From Senegalia massiliensis (GTDB taxonomy: Bacteria; Bacillota; Clostridia; Tissierellales; SIT17): a DNA stretch of 64,000 nt. The position numbers and the translations under genes were made by a program. How positions within the stretch are numbered: the stretch's first letter is position 1; each line of letters opens with the position of its first letter. Below are positions 55,177 through 62,946 of this stretch, in pieces. Below the pieces are notes generated by a model, which did not search any database, was not told where the DNA came from, and worked only from the letters and a program-made list of their open reading frames with translations. The stretch covers positions 218,079 to 282,078 of the forward strand of contig NZ_LR130785.1 of NCBI RefSeq assembly GCF_900626135.1, in the 5' to 3' direction.

Positions 55177-55850
55177 TTAAAACTATATTAATTAAATTAT
55201 TTAAAATTATACTTTTTTTAATGTTAATATTTTTTATAGTGTTAGCGGGATTTATATTCTATATAGATAGGGCAACTAGACCTACTCCAGAACATGAGAG
55301 AAATATATCTGAAACTAATGTAAAAATAGAAGTAGATATTAATGATAAAAGTGAAACTAGAAATCCTATTATCAGAACGTATAAAGAAGAAAAGTATAAG
55401 AAATTTAATAAAATTAAAATAAGAAAAATAATGGATACGATTTCGGGAAATATAGAGGGTGATATTCCAAGAGTTCATCTTAGAGATGATAAAGATGTTA
55501 TATACATATCTTTTATAAAAAATGAAGAAGAGGTAGAGCCAAATTATATGCCAAAAATAGAAATAGAAGTACCAGAAAGTTCAAGTGATACTTCGCCTTA
55601 TAATACTGAGAATAATAGAATCATAAATGATAAATTGGAATATGAAGATGGGAAATATAGATATAAATTAAATAGATATAGAACTCAACAAGAAAAATAT
55701 TTTATGCATTATAATATTATAAGAATTTATTATCAAGTAGATGGAGAAAAATATATCTCTACATTTGGTTTAAATGCTAGTAATGCAGAAGATGGAGTAG
55801 ATTTTTTTAATAATGAGTCTTTAGATAAACCCAAAGAACCAGAAAGATAA
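55173..55850 (+). CDS. Membrane-anchored hypothetical protein
   Basis: A 225-aa protein. One N-terminal membrane helix (residues 9-31) is followed by a charged outer domain rich in Glu, Lys, Asn and Tyr, ending in a PKEPER tail. The outer part has regular beta-type stretches (KIEIEVPESS, YIISFIKNEE-like). I do not recognise a family. AAAGGAG precedes the ATG. It is the longest intact gene of the island and stands before a GNAT gene. Confidence 0.65.
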   Translation: MIKTILIKLFKIILFLMLIFFIVLAGFIFYIDRATRPTPEHERNISETNVKIEVDINDKSETRNPIIRTYKEEKYKKFNKIKIRKIMDTISGNIEGDIPRVHLRDDKDVIYISFIKNEEEVEPNYMPKIEIEVPESSSDTSPYNTENNRIINDKLEYEDGKYRYKLNRYRTQQEKYFMHYNIIRIYYQVDGEKYISTFGLNASNAEDGVDFFNNESLDKPKEPER

Positions 55851-55901
55851 GGAGAATCACTTATTTCGTATCATCTATAAAATGTATAAGGAGATGTTAA
55901 T

Positions 55902-56357
55902 GTGATATATAGATTGGCAAGAGAAAGTGACATTTCAATGCTTTCAGAAATGAGATGGGAACATGAATATGAGGAAGAAGGAAAATTCGATACTTCAAAA
56001 GAAGATTTTATTAAAGCGTGTAAATTATTTTTAGGTGATGGTCTTAAAAATGACACTTGGGATTACTGGGTTGCAGAAGAAAACAATATAATTATTTCAA
56101 ATATTTACATAAATAGAATACGGAAAGTACCAAAGCCACAAAAACTATTCGCGGAAATAGGTTATGTAACAAATGTTTATACAAAGCCTGAATTTAGAAA
56201 TAAAGGAGTAGGAACAGAACTTTTAAAAAAAGTAAAACAATGGGCCATAAATAATAAAATTGAATTATTATTTGTTTGGCCAAGTCAAAAATCAGTAACT
56301 TTCTATGAACGTCAAGGTTTTTCAATGAATAATGAAATAATGGAATTAGAAATGTGA
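55902..56357 (+). CDS. GNAT family N-acetyltransferase
   Basis: A 151-aa acyltransferase. The acetyl-CoA motif A is GYVTNVYTKPEFRNKGVGTELLKK, with the pyrophosphate loop R-N-K-G-V-G, and motif B includes VTFYERQGF. The substrate is unknown. AAGGAG precedes the GTG start. Codon use looks like its neighbours. Confidence 0.88.
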   Translation: MIYRLARESDISMLSEMRWEHEYEEEGKFDTSKEDFIKACKLFLGDGLKNDTWDYWVAEENNIIISNIYINRIRKVPKPQKLFAEIGYVTNVYTKPEFRNKGVGTELLKKVKQWAINNKIELLFVWPSQKSVTFYERQGFSMNNEIMELEM

Positions 56358-56380
56358 TTAATTAATATTATTGATATATA

Positions 56381-56400
56381 TAATGACGTGGTAGTAGAAA
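56381..56400 (+). repeat. Intergenic repeat B, copy 4
   Basis: taatgacgtggtagtagaaa, similar to ttaagtgacgtaatagtaga at 52541. It lies between the GNAT gene and the DUF6438-like gene. Confidence 0.35.
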
Positions 56401-56459
56401 TAATAGACTTTTTTATTTATATAACACAAAATTTTTATTAGGATATTTGGAGGAAAATC

Positions 56460-56867
56460 ATGTTTGATTATATAAAAATAGAAAGAACAATGTGCTACGG
56501 ACCTTGTCCAGTGTACAGTGTAACTGTAGATAAAAATGGTAATGTAAATTATTATGGAGAAATCTTTGTATATAAGACTGGAGAGTATAAGTGGAAAATA
56601 TCAAAGAAAAAAGTAGAACAATTAAATAAATTAATTAATGATTTTGGCTTTTCATCCTTTGAATATAATCCAGATGATAAATTTGCAACAGATCAGCCTT
56701 CTTGTATTACTACAGTGATATATATCAATGGTAAAAAGAAAGAGATTGATCATTACTATGGACATTTTTTGATAGATGACAGCCTAACGAAACTTGAGAA
56801 TAAGATTGAGAGAATAATTGGTACTAAAAAATATGTAAATCAAAAACTAAATGGGAATGGGGCCTAA
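56460..56867 (+). CDS. DUF6438-like protein
   Basis: A 135-aa soluble protein. The start IERTMCYGPCPVYSVTVDKN matches the DUF6438 pattern (RTxC-G-CP-Y-V), from memory; the middle contains YYGEIFVYKTGEYKWKIS. Function unknown. TGGAGG precedes the ATG. The two N-terminal cysteines may form a disulfide or bind a metal, though no signal peptide is seen. Confidence 0.7.
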   Translation: MFDYIKIERTMCYGPCPVYSVTVDKNGNVNYYGEIFVYKTGEYKWKISKKKVEQLNKLINDFGFSSFEYNPDDKFATDQPSCITTVIYINGKKKEIDHYYGHFLIDDSLTKLENKIERIIGTKKYVNQKLNGNGA

Positions 56868-56918
56868 ATTTCCCTTTGATAGTTAATTTAATATAACATT
56901 AGTATATAAGGAGAACAC

Positions 56919-56957
56919 ATGATTAAAATTATGGGAGATCCTTTTTTCAGGGTATAA
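56919..56957 (+). pseudogene. 12-codon remnant with a good ribosome site
   Basis: AAGGAG stands eight bases before ATGATTAAAATTATGGGAGA, and the frame closes after MIKIMGDPFFRV. Probably the stub of a lost gene. Confidence 0.25.
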
Positions 56958-57048
56958 AAATAAGTATTTTAACTATAAATCAATGGGTATAATAAATTAG
57001 ATACTATAATAAATATCATATTGAGCTTTTAGAAAGGAGAATAAAGAT

Positions 57049-57747
57049 ATGCTGAGAAAAGTTGAACACGACAATATGGGAACAAGCGATTTAGGGTGGC
57101 TAAAAAGTATATTTCATTTTTCATTTTCTAATTATTACAATCCAGATAATATGAACTTTGGAGTCTTAAGGGTGTTAAATGATGATTTAGTTGAATCAAA
57201 TACTGGTTTTGATATGCATCCTCATAGAGAGATGGAGATTATATCCTATGTTGTAAATGGAGAATTAACTCATGGAGATAATATGGGTAATGAAAATAAA
57301 GTTACCCGTGGACATGTACAATATATGACTGCTGGAACTGGTATATATCATAGTGAACATAATTTAGGAGATGATGTTTTAAGATTTCTTCAAATCTGGA
57401 TTGTTCCTGACAAAAAAGGTCATAATCCTAATTATGGAGATTATGAATTTGATTGGGAAAAAAGAAAGAATAAATGGTTTCATATTGTATCTAGTAAAAA
57501 TGGTAAAGCACCAATTAAAATAAATCAATATGTTAATTTTTATGTTTTAGAGCTAGATAAAGATAATACTATAGATTTTTCAGTTGATAAAAACAGACAA
57601 GCTTACTTAGTTCAAATAGAAGGAACTTCAAATGTGAACAATATTTCATTAGGTGAAAGAGATGCCCTGGAAATTGTAGAAGAAGATATATTGATAAAAG
57701 CAAATGGCACCTCACATATGCTTGTTATTGAAATGAAAAAGGCTTAG
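57049..57747 (+). CDS. Pirin family protein
   Basis: A 232-aa bicupin. The metal site of the first cupin is visible: HPHREMEIISYV, with the later HSEHN. YMTAGTGIYHSEHN and the RFLQIWI stretch are hallmarks of the YhhW/pirin group, some of which have quercetinase activity. The second cupin is degenerate, as usual. GAAAGGAG precedes the ATG. It stands alone before a strong terminator. Confidence 0.9.
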   Translation: MLRKVEHDNMGTSDLGWLKSIFHFSFSNYYNPDNMNFGVLRVLNDDLVESNTGFDMHPHREMEIISYVVNGELTHGDNMGNENKVTRGHVQYMTAGTGIYHSEHNLGDDVLRFLQIWIVPDKKGHNPNYGDYEFDWEKRKNKWFHIVSSKNGKAPIKINQYVNFYVLELDKDNTIDFSVDKNRQAYLVQIEGTSNVNNISLGERDALEIVEEDILIKANGTSHMLVIEMKKA

Positions 57748-57781
57748 TGATACTAGTATTTTAAGTCTTATTATAAAATTT

Positions 57782-57828
57782 AAATATACCTATAAAGAAC
57801 CATATGATTCTTTATAGGTATATTTTTT
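57782..57828 (+). terminator. Terminator of the pirin gene
   Basis: aaatatacctataaagaa pairs with its complement around eight bases, followed by T6. Confidence 0.9.
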
Positions 57829-57967
57829 ATGGAAAAAATTATAATATTATTTTACCTTACCTGGAAAACTATATTTAAACCATACTTTTATTTGGTGTTA
57901 AATAGAAAACAAATGGGTATAAACTTTATAAAGGTATAAAGCTTGAAATTCAAGGAGGTTTTAAAAA

Positions 57968-58600
57968 ATGTATATAACAAGCGTTTTATTAGGACGAGAA
58001 AATCTTACTATTTTACAAAAAGATGATAGTGTAAAAAAAGCTAAAAAAGTAATTGAAGATGGAGGATTTCTATCATTACCCGTATTAGATGGAGATAAAT
58101 TTGTAGGTGCTATACCAATATATAATATTTATAAACAACTAATTGATAAAGATAAAGGTGAAGAAGAAGAGTTTTTAAATAGTACAATAGAAAATTATAT
58201 TCAAGAAAACATACCAAAAATATCTTCGACTTCTTTAATTGAAGATGCTGCAGAATTATTTGGAAGGAAAAACATTCCTTTTGTACCTGTTATTGATGAA
58301 GAGGAAAGACTTGAAGGAATCATAACTCAAAAAGCTATATTTAATGGATTTAGTAGGCTTTTAGGATATAAGAGAGGTACTAGAATTGTAATAAATGTAC
58401 CGGAAATGAAAGGTAAGTTGTCAGATCTTACTAATGCTATCAGAAAGTCAAATAGCAATATCATAAGTTTAGTAGTATATGATCCTGATACACCGTTAAA
58501 TGTAAAGCAAGTTATAATTAGAGTAGAAACAGATAATATAGATGCTCTAAAACAGAGATTATCTAAAAGAGGATTTTCTATAAGAGAATTAAATAAATAA
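57968..58600 (+). CDS. CBS-pair and ACT domain protein
   Basis: A 210-aa regulatory protein. Two CBS motifs span residues 1-60 and 70-135 (FLSLPVLDGDKFVGAIP and IPFVPVIDEEERLEGII), binding adenine nucleotides in known families. Residues 140-210 are an ACT-like domain (RIVINVPEMKGKLSDLTNAI). The combination occurs in AcuB-like proteins. AAGGAGG precedes the ATG. Ligand and target unknown. Confidence 0.85.
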   Translation: MYITSVLLGRENLTILQKDDSVKKAKKVIEDGGFLSLPVLDGDKFVGAIPIYNIYKQLIDKDKGEEEEFLNSTIENYIQENIPKISSTSLIEDAAELFGRKNIPFVPVIDEEERLEGIITQKAIFNGFSRLLGYKRGTRIVINVPEMKGKLSDLTNAIRKSNSNIISLVVYDPDTPLNVKQVIIRVETDNIDALKQRLSKRGFSIRELNK

Positions 58601-58635
58601 ATTAATTAATTAGTATTTAGAAGTAGGTGTATTTG

Positions 58636-58935
58636 TTGAATTTTAGAGCTACAATATTTCTTATATTTTTACTAATAATACTGGTAATGATTATAACTGT
58701 TCCTAATATTGAAGATATAAATGAATGGTTAACAAAGGAATATAATATGAAAGTACTAGATAAATCTTATGGTATATATGAATATAAGAATAAAAAAATA
58801 CAAGATATGGTGACTGTCCAAAAAGGATATGGACTATTTATGACAGTAGAAAAAGAATTTCAATATGAAAATGGAGAAAGCTTTACAATTAAAGGTATAG
58901 GTATATTGGATAATATCTATACAACACAAGAATAA
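58636..58935 (+). CDS. Shorter DUF4359-like paralogue
   Basis: A 99-aa membrane-anchored protein with signal-like helix (ATIFLIFLLIILVMIITVPN) and the paralogous EWLTKEYNMKVLDKSYG pattern seen at 52629. It ends some 20 residues before the longer copy does. GTAGGTG suggests the TTG at 58636 among several in-frame starts. It closes the accessory island. Confidence 0.6.
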   Translation: MNFRATIFLIFLLIILVMIITVPNIEDINEWLTKEYNMKVLDKSYGIYEYKNKKIQDMVTVQKGYGLFMTVEKEFQYENGESFTIKGIGILDNIYTTQE

Positions 58936-58950
58936 ACTCTAAAATAAATG

Positions 58951-58956
58951 TATAAT
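58951..58956 (+). promoter_or_regulatory. -10 box of yaaL
   Basis: TGTATAAT, a TATAAT with an upstream TG. A start point about seven bases downstream would place the leader hairpin at the very 5' end. Confidence 0.5.
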
Positions 58957-58962
58957 ATGATT

Positions 58963-59002
58963 ACCCCTTGTCAATAATCTTTATTAGATTAAGACAGGGG
59001 GT
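58963..59002 (+). promoter_or_regulatory. Hairpin that would mask the yaaL ribosome site
   Basis: accccttgtc (58963-58972) pairs with gacagggggt (58993-59002) over ten base pairs with one G-U. An inner helix aatct/agatt may extend it. The 3' arm is the Shine-Dalgarno AGGGGGT of the yaaL gene. Confidence 0.7.
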
Positions 59003-59008
59003 ATAAAA

Positions 59009-59305
59009 ATGAGAGGACAACAATCATTCAGTAATAAAGAAAAAAATATGAGCATAATATATAATATATCAAATCTTCTTAAAAGGGTGAAACCAGATAT
59101 GAAAAATAATGATTTTGAATATGAAGAAGAAATGAAAAATTTAAAAGAAGCTCATAAAGAATGGACTCAAGCAGAAATATATTTTGAAAGTGTAAAAGAT
59201 GATGAATTAATTGATCATGCAATCTATAACTTGGAGGCAGCAAAAAAGAAATATTTTTATCTTTTAAATAGAGTAAGAGAAAAGATAGCAAAAGAAAAAG
59301 CATAA
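59009..59305 (+). CDS. YaaL-like DUF2508 protein
   Basis: A 98-aa helical protein. The C-terminal two-thirds (EEEMKNLKEAHKEWTQAEI, then LEAAKKKYFYLL) fits DUF2508, the family of Bacillus YaaL. In many Firmicutes it directly follows recR and precedes bofA; here it precedes a bofA-like gene but is separated from recR by about 8 kb. Function unknown. The Shine-Dalgarno is in a hairpin arm. Confidence 0.8.
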   Translation: MRGQQSFSNKEKNMSIIYNISNLLKRVKPDMKNNDFEYEEEMKNLKEAHKEWTQAEIYFESVKDDELIDHAIYNLEAAKKKYFYLLNRVREKIAKEKA

Positions 59306-59369
59306 AATTAAGAATATATAAATTTAAATCCCTATATAATATAGTAAGTAAATTTATAGAGGTGATTAA

Positions 59370-59633
59370 ATGTTTAGTGAGTGGGGCATATCAATACCCA
59401 TAATAATTATAGCTCTTTTTTTCTTAGGTTTTATAATCATGTTAAATAGTAGAAGAATAATGAAATTAGTATTAAATAGTATAGTAGGCATAATATCACT
59501 GTTATTATATAATATGTTATTAAGTGGCATTACCGGAGTTTATATAGGTATAAATTTAGTCACTGTATTTGTAGTTACTATACTTGGAATTCCAGGATTT
59601 ATATTATTAATAATACTCAATCTAATATTATAA
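59370..59633 (+). CDS. bofA: BofA-like pro-sigma-K processing inhibitor
   Basis: An 87-aa membrane protein. Three hydrophobic segments end in the BofA hallmark NLVTVFVVTILGIPGFILL. In Bacillus, BofA restrains the SpoIVFB protease that activates sigma-K in the mother cell during sporulation. AGAGGTG precedes the ATG. Its partner yaaL is 64 bases upstream, as expected. It supports endospore formation in this organism. Confidence 0.88.
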   Translation: MFSEWGISIPIIIIALFFLGFIIMLNSRRIMKLVLNSIVGIISLLLYNMLLSGITGVYIGINLVTVFVVTILGIPGFILLIILNLIL

Positions 59634-59641
59634 ATTGAAAT

Positions 59642-59666
59642 GTTTAAACTTTCAGTTATTAGGTAT
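59642..59666 (+). promoter_or_regulatory. Sigma-B-like promoter before ctc
   Basis: GTTTAA (59642-59647), a 13-base spacer and AGGTAT (59661-59666), 11 of 12 positions of the sigma-B consensus GTTTAA / GGGTAT. Bacillus ctc is a well-known sigma-B gene. A chance match cannot be excluded. Confidence 0.4.
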
Positions 59667-59704
59667 ATATTAAGTATGTAGAAAAAAACTAAGGGGGAAG
59701 AATA

Positions 59705-60322
59705 ATGGCGACGAGAAAACTAAAAGCGAAATTAAGAGAAGAAGTAGGTACAGGAAAATCACATGAGTTAAGAAGAGAAGGATATATGCCAGGTGTTTTA
59801 TACGGTAGAAATAAAGAAACTAAAAACATAGCTTTTAATACAAAACAACTTCAAAAAATTGTATCAGAAGAAGGATATGGAGCATTAGTAACTCTTGAAA
59901 TAGATGGAAATAACACTGCAGCTATTTTAAAAGATGTACAAAAAGAAATAGTTAAAGATGATTTCTTACATGCAGATTTCCAAGAACTTTCCGAAAATGA
60001 AGAGATAAGACTTACTATACCACTTTATCTTGAAAATAGAGAAGCAGCAGAAGACAATGATACAATTGTACAATTACAACTTTCAGAAATAGATATAGAA
60101 TGTTTACCAAAATACATTGTAGGTCATGTAAATATTGATGCTAAAAAATTAAAGGATAGTCCTTCTATAACTATAGGTGATTTAGATTTAGAAGGAGTAA
60201 ACATATTACATGATGATGAAGAAGTTATTGCAAGTCTTACTTATGCTTCAAAGCCTGAAGAAGATGAGGAAGATGAATCGGAAGAGCCAATATATGAAGA
60301 TGAAAAAAGTGTATTAGAATAA
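59705..60322 (+). CDS. ctc: 50S ribosomal protein L25 / general stress protein Ctc
   Basis: A 205-aa protein of the long L25/TL5/Ctc family, which binds 5S rRNA. The N-terminal domain (residues 1-95) begins with LKAKLREEVGTGKSHELRREGYMPGVLYG; the C-terminal domain adds a beta barrel and an acidic tail (EEDEEDESEEPIYEDE). AAGGGGGA precedes the ATG. A hairpin terminator follows the stop. Confidence 0.94.
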   Translation: MATRKLKAKLREEVGTGKSHELRREGYMPGVLYGRNKETKNIAFNTKQLQKIVSEEGYGALVTLEIDGNNTAAILKDVQKEIVKDDFLHADFQELSENEEIRLTIPLYLENREAAEDNDTIVQLQLSEIDIECLPKYIVGHVNIDAKKLKDSPSITIGDLDLEGVNILHDDEEVIASLTYASKPEEDEEDESEEPIYEDEKSVLE

Positions 60323-60325
60323 ATA

Positions 60326-60362
60326 TTTAAGAGAGTACAAATTGTACTCTCTTAAAATTTTT
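60326..60362 (+). terminator. Terminator of ctc
   Basis: tttaagagagtacaa with its complement, a 15-bp stem without loop, followed by T-rich sequence. Confidence 0.85.
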
Positions 60363-60441
60363 ATAATTTTTCTGAATATTATGTAGAAATACAGTTTAAA
60401 TTGTAGTATAATAAACAAAAGAAGAGAATGGAGATGGTTAT

Positions 60442-60615
60442 GTGAAAATTATATTCTTAATTTTACTTATACTTCCAATAGGCTTTTTGCAACTAACCAT
60501 ACTATCAGATATTATACATACTTCACGAAAAATACAAACAAATAATTCTTCTAAAATACATGAAAAACATTATAAAGAAGAACAAAAGGAAAGAATATTT
60601 AAAAAAGCAAACTAA
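60442..60615 (+). CDS. Small membrane-anchored protein
   Basis: A 57-aa protein: one N-terminal hydrophobic helix (IIFLILLILPIGFLQLTIL), then a charged, Lys/Glu-rich tail (EEQKERIFKKAN). GGAG lies eight bases before the GTG. The stop codon lies in the arm of a terminator. Family unknown. Confidence 0.55.
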   Translation: MKIIFLILLILPIGFLQLTILSDIIHTSRKIQTNNSSKIHEKHYKEEQKERIFKKAN

Positions 60616-60641
60616 AAACTATGATTTAGTTTGCTTTTTTG
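60601..60641 (+). terminator. Terminator overlapping the small gene's end
   Basis: aaaaaagcaaactaaa pairs with tttagtttgctttttt around eight bases. The 5' arm holds the last codons of the 57-aa gene. Confidence 0.85.
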
Positions 60642-60711
60642 TATTGAAAATTATATCTATAGCACGTATAATATATGAAGCCAATAAATATGTTTTATAG
60701 AGGTGATGTAT

Positions 60712-61209
60712 ATGATTAGACATGTAGTAAAAGAAGTTAAACATCGTGATTATAGGCCAGTTTGGCAAACTAGTATTATAGTCATGATAGGAATTATATT
60801 TATTAATTTTCTTATAACCCAGAGTAATAAATTGCAAAGAATTTATGCATATATTGTTAGCATTTCAATATTAATAGTTTCCTTAGCTGTATTTGTTTAT
60901 TTTTCATATAGACACCTTATAAACTATATATATATATTGGATGAAAATGTATTGATATTTAAAAAAGGCATAAGAGAAGAAGAAAAAGCTGAGCTTATAG
61001 TAAAACAAGATGAGATACAATGGATAAAGCCCTTTTATGAAGCGGAAAAATGTAAAGGAGTAAAGCAAACATATAAATTTATATTTAAAAAAGATAAATC
61101 TAAAATGTATGTTGGACAATTTATAAGAAACAATAAAAAATATAGATTTTTGTTTGAACCAGGAACAAGAATGAAAAAAGCACTAAATTTAGAACCTGCC
61201 CATAATTAA
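60712..61209 (+). CDS. Membrane protein of unknown function
   Basis: A 165-aa protein with two membrane segments (residues 20-38 and 47-67) and a C-terminal soluble domain of beta type (YILDENVLIFKKGIREEEK, then QTYKFIFKKDKSK). The layout resembles small bacterial PH-like membrane proteins, a weak inference. AGAGGTG favours the ATG at 60712. A TATAAT is near 60667. Confidence 0.6.
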   Translation: MIRHVVKEVKHRDYRPVWQTSIIVMIGIIFINFLITQSNKLQRIYAYIVSISILIVSLAVFVYFSYRHLINYIYILDENVLIFKKGIREEEKAELIVKQDEIQWIKPFYEAEKCKGVKQTYKFIFKKDKSKMYVGQFIRNNKKYRFLFEPGTRMKKALNLEPAHN

Positions 61210-61222
61210 TATGAGCAGGTTT
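61193..61222 (+). terminator. Hairpin after the two-helix membrane gene
   Basis: aacctgc pairs with gcaggtt, with an inner cata/tatg helix, then ttct. The 5' arm contains the final codons. Confidence 0.65.
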
Positions 61223-61291
61223 CTATTGTTATGAATAAAATAAATAAATAAGGTAATAATCTAGATATAATATTATAAGGGGTTGATAGCT

Positions 61292-61471
61292 GTGGATTAT
61301 AATTGTAAAATATGCGGGGGAAATGATAAAGATAGTATTGATTTTTTAGGCAGTAAAATTTGCAAGTCATGTGTAGATAAAATATCTAGTACTGATGTAG
61401 ATGATATTATTAATTATGAATATTATAAAGCTAATATAAAGAAAATGTGGCTAGATTACATAGCAAATTAA
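61292..61471 (+). CDS. Gin (CsfB)-like anti-sigma-G protein
   Basis: A 59-aa zinc protein. Four cysteines form CKICGG and ICKSCV, followed by NYEYYKANIKKMW. This fits Gin/CsfB, which holds sigma-G (and sigma-E) inactive during sporulation. The GTG at 61292, nine bases after AAGGGG, is a better start than TTG 61283. Its position between bofA/ctc and the decarboxylase-tmk pair matches the Bacillus order bofA-csfB-yaaO-tmk. Confidence 0.8.
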   Translation: MDYNCKICGGNDKDSIDFLGSKICKSCVDKISSTDVDDIINYEYYKANIKKMWLDYIAN

Positions 61472-61498
61472 AGGGAGAGTAAAATCTCCCTTATTTTA
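61471..61498 (+). terminator. Terminator of the gin-like gene
   Basis: aagggaga pairs with tctcccttat... around six bases, followed by attttat. Confidence 0.75.
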
Positions 61499-61533
61499 TG
61501 TTATAATTAATCTAAAAGTAAAAGGATGATTAT

Positions 61534-62934
61534 ATGTATACTCCTCTTATAAAAGGACTTTTAGAATATAGTGACAAGAAAAGTATAAGATTTCATATGC
61601 CAGGACATAAAGGAAGAACAATATATGATTTAGCTAAAGTTATACCAGATATAGATGTAACAGAGGTAGAAGGTACTGATAATTTACATAATCCAAAAGG
61701 TGTAATAAATGAATCTCAGAAAAGATCAAGTAATATATATGGAACTAAAAAGACATTTTATTCAGTAAATGGAACAACTGCTGGAATTTATGCTGCTATA
61801 ACATCTTCAGTAAAGCCTGGAGAAGAAATACTCATACAAAGAAATTGTCATAAGTCAATATATAATTCTCTAGTAATAGGAAGAATAAAAGGTAATTTTA
61901 TATATCCAAAATATGATAGCGAAAATAATATTCTGACTGTAATTGATCCTAATGAGATTAATGATATATTAAATGAAAATAAAAATATTAAAGCAGTAGT
62001 TATGACTTATCCCTCATATCTTGGGATTTGTTCAGACATAAAAACCATAGTTGATGTAGTTCATAAACATGATAAAATACTAATTGTTGACGAAGCACAT
62101 GGAAGTCATCTAGAATTTAGTAATAATCTTCCTATATCTGCTGAAAGTGCAGGAGCTGATATAATAGTTCAAAGCACTCATAAAACTCTTCCATCATACA
62201 CTCAAAGTTCTATGGTACATGTAAATTCAAATAGAGTAGATAGTGATAGGTTATCTAAAATGATGAGTATGTTTCAATCTACAAGTCCTTCATACATACT
62301 AATGAGCTCTCTTGATATGGCTATGGACTATATGATTAATGAAGGAAAGAATAGGTTAGAAAAAGTATTAAATTATATAGATGAATTTACATCTAAAGTT
62401 GATAATTTAGAAGGAATAAATTTATTTTTAGGAGATAGAAAATATAGTTTTGATAAAACTAAAATAGTAATAAATGCTACAGAATTAGGACTTCGTGGAA
62501 GTGATTTAGAAAATATTTTAAGAAAAAATTATAATATAGAATTGGAAATGAGTGATTTATTCTATGCACTTGCAATGGTATCTGTAATGAATACAGAGGA
62601 GGATTTAGACAAACTGTATTTAGCACTTAAAGATATATCAAATACTCATTGTAAAAAGAAACTTAAAATAAAAGAAGATATTAAATTTTTACATCCTATA
62701 AAATATGTTGAAATATATGAAGCTTTTAATGAAAATAGTAAGTTTGAAAATCTAGATGATGCCATAGGAGAAATAGCATCAGATTATATTATACCATATC
62801 CTCCAGGGGTTCCATTTGTTGCTCCAGGAGAAATTTTAAGTAAAGATATAATAAATCATATAAAAAAATTTATAGATGCAGATATAGAAATATTAGGACT
62901 AAATAATAATAAAATAAATATAATAGATAAGTAA
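61534..62934 (+). CDS. Orn/Lys/Arg decarboxylase family protein (YaaO-like)
   Basis: A 466-aa PLP enzyme of fold type I. The PLP lysine is in QSTHKTLPSYTQSS; upstream VDEAHGSHLEF holds the Asp and His of the cofactor site; the N-terminal domain starts FHMPGHKGR. The C-terminal segment YPPGVPFVAPGE is typical. It may decarboxylate arginine, lysine or ornithine for polyamine synthesis; the substrate is not clear from sequence. AAAGGATG precedes the ATG. tmk follows 12 bases after the stop. Confidence 0.9.
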   Translation: MYTPLIKGLLEYSDKKSIRFHMPGHKGRTIYDLAKVIPDIDVTEVEGTDNLHNPKGVINESQKRSSNIYGTKKTFYSVNGTTAGIYAAITSSVKPGEEILIQRNCHKSIYNSLVIGRIKGNFIYPKYDSENNILTVIDPNEINDILNENKNIKAVVMTYPSYLGICSDIKTIVDVVHKHDKILIVDEAHGSHLEFSNNLPISAESAGADIIVQSTHKTLPSYTQSSMVHVNSNRVDSDRLSKMMSMFQSTSPSYILMSSLDMAMDYMINEGKNRLEKVLNYIDEFTSKVDNLEGINLFLGDRKYSFDKTKIVINATELGLRGSDLENILRKNYNIELEMSDLFYALAMVSVMNTEEDLDKLYLALKDISNTHCKKKLKIKEDIKFLHPIKYVEIYEAFNENSKFENLDDAIGEIASDYIIPYPPGVPFVAPGEILSKDIINHIKKFIDADIEILGLNNNKINIIDK

Positions 62935-62946
62935 AGGATGTTTTTT

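Noticed and set aside
50940-58960. Prophage or transposon explanation for the island
   Set aside because: No integrase, transposase, terminal repeats, or phage structural genes, and no tRNA at its borders.
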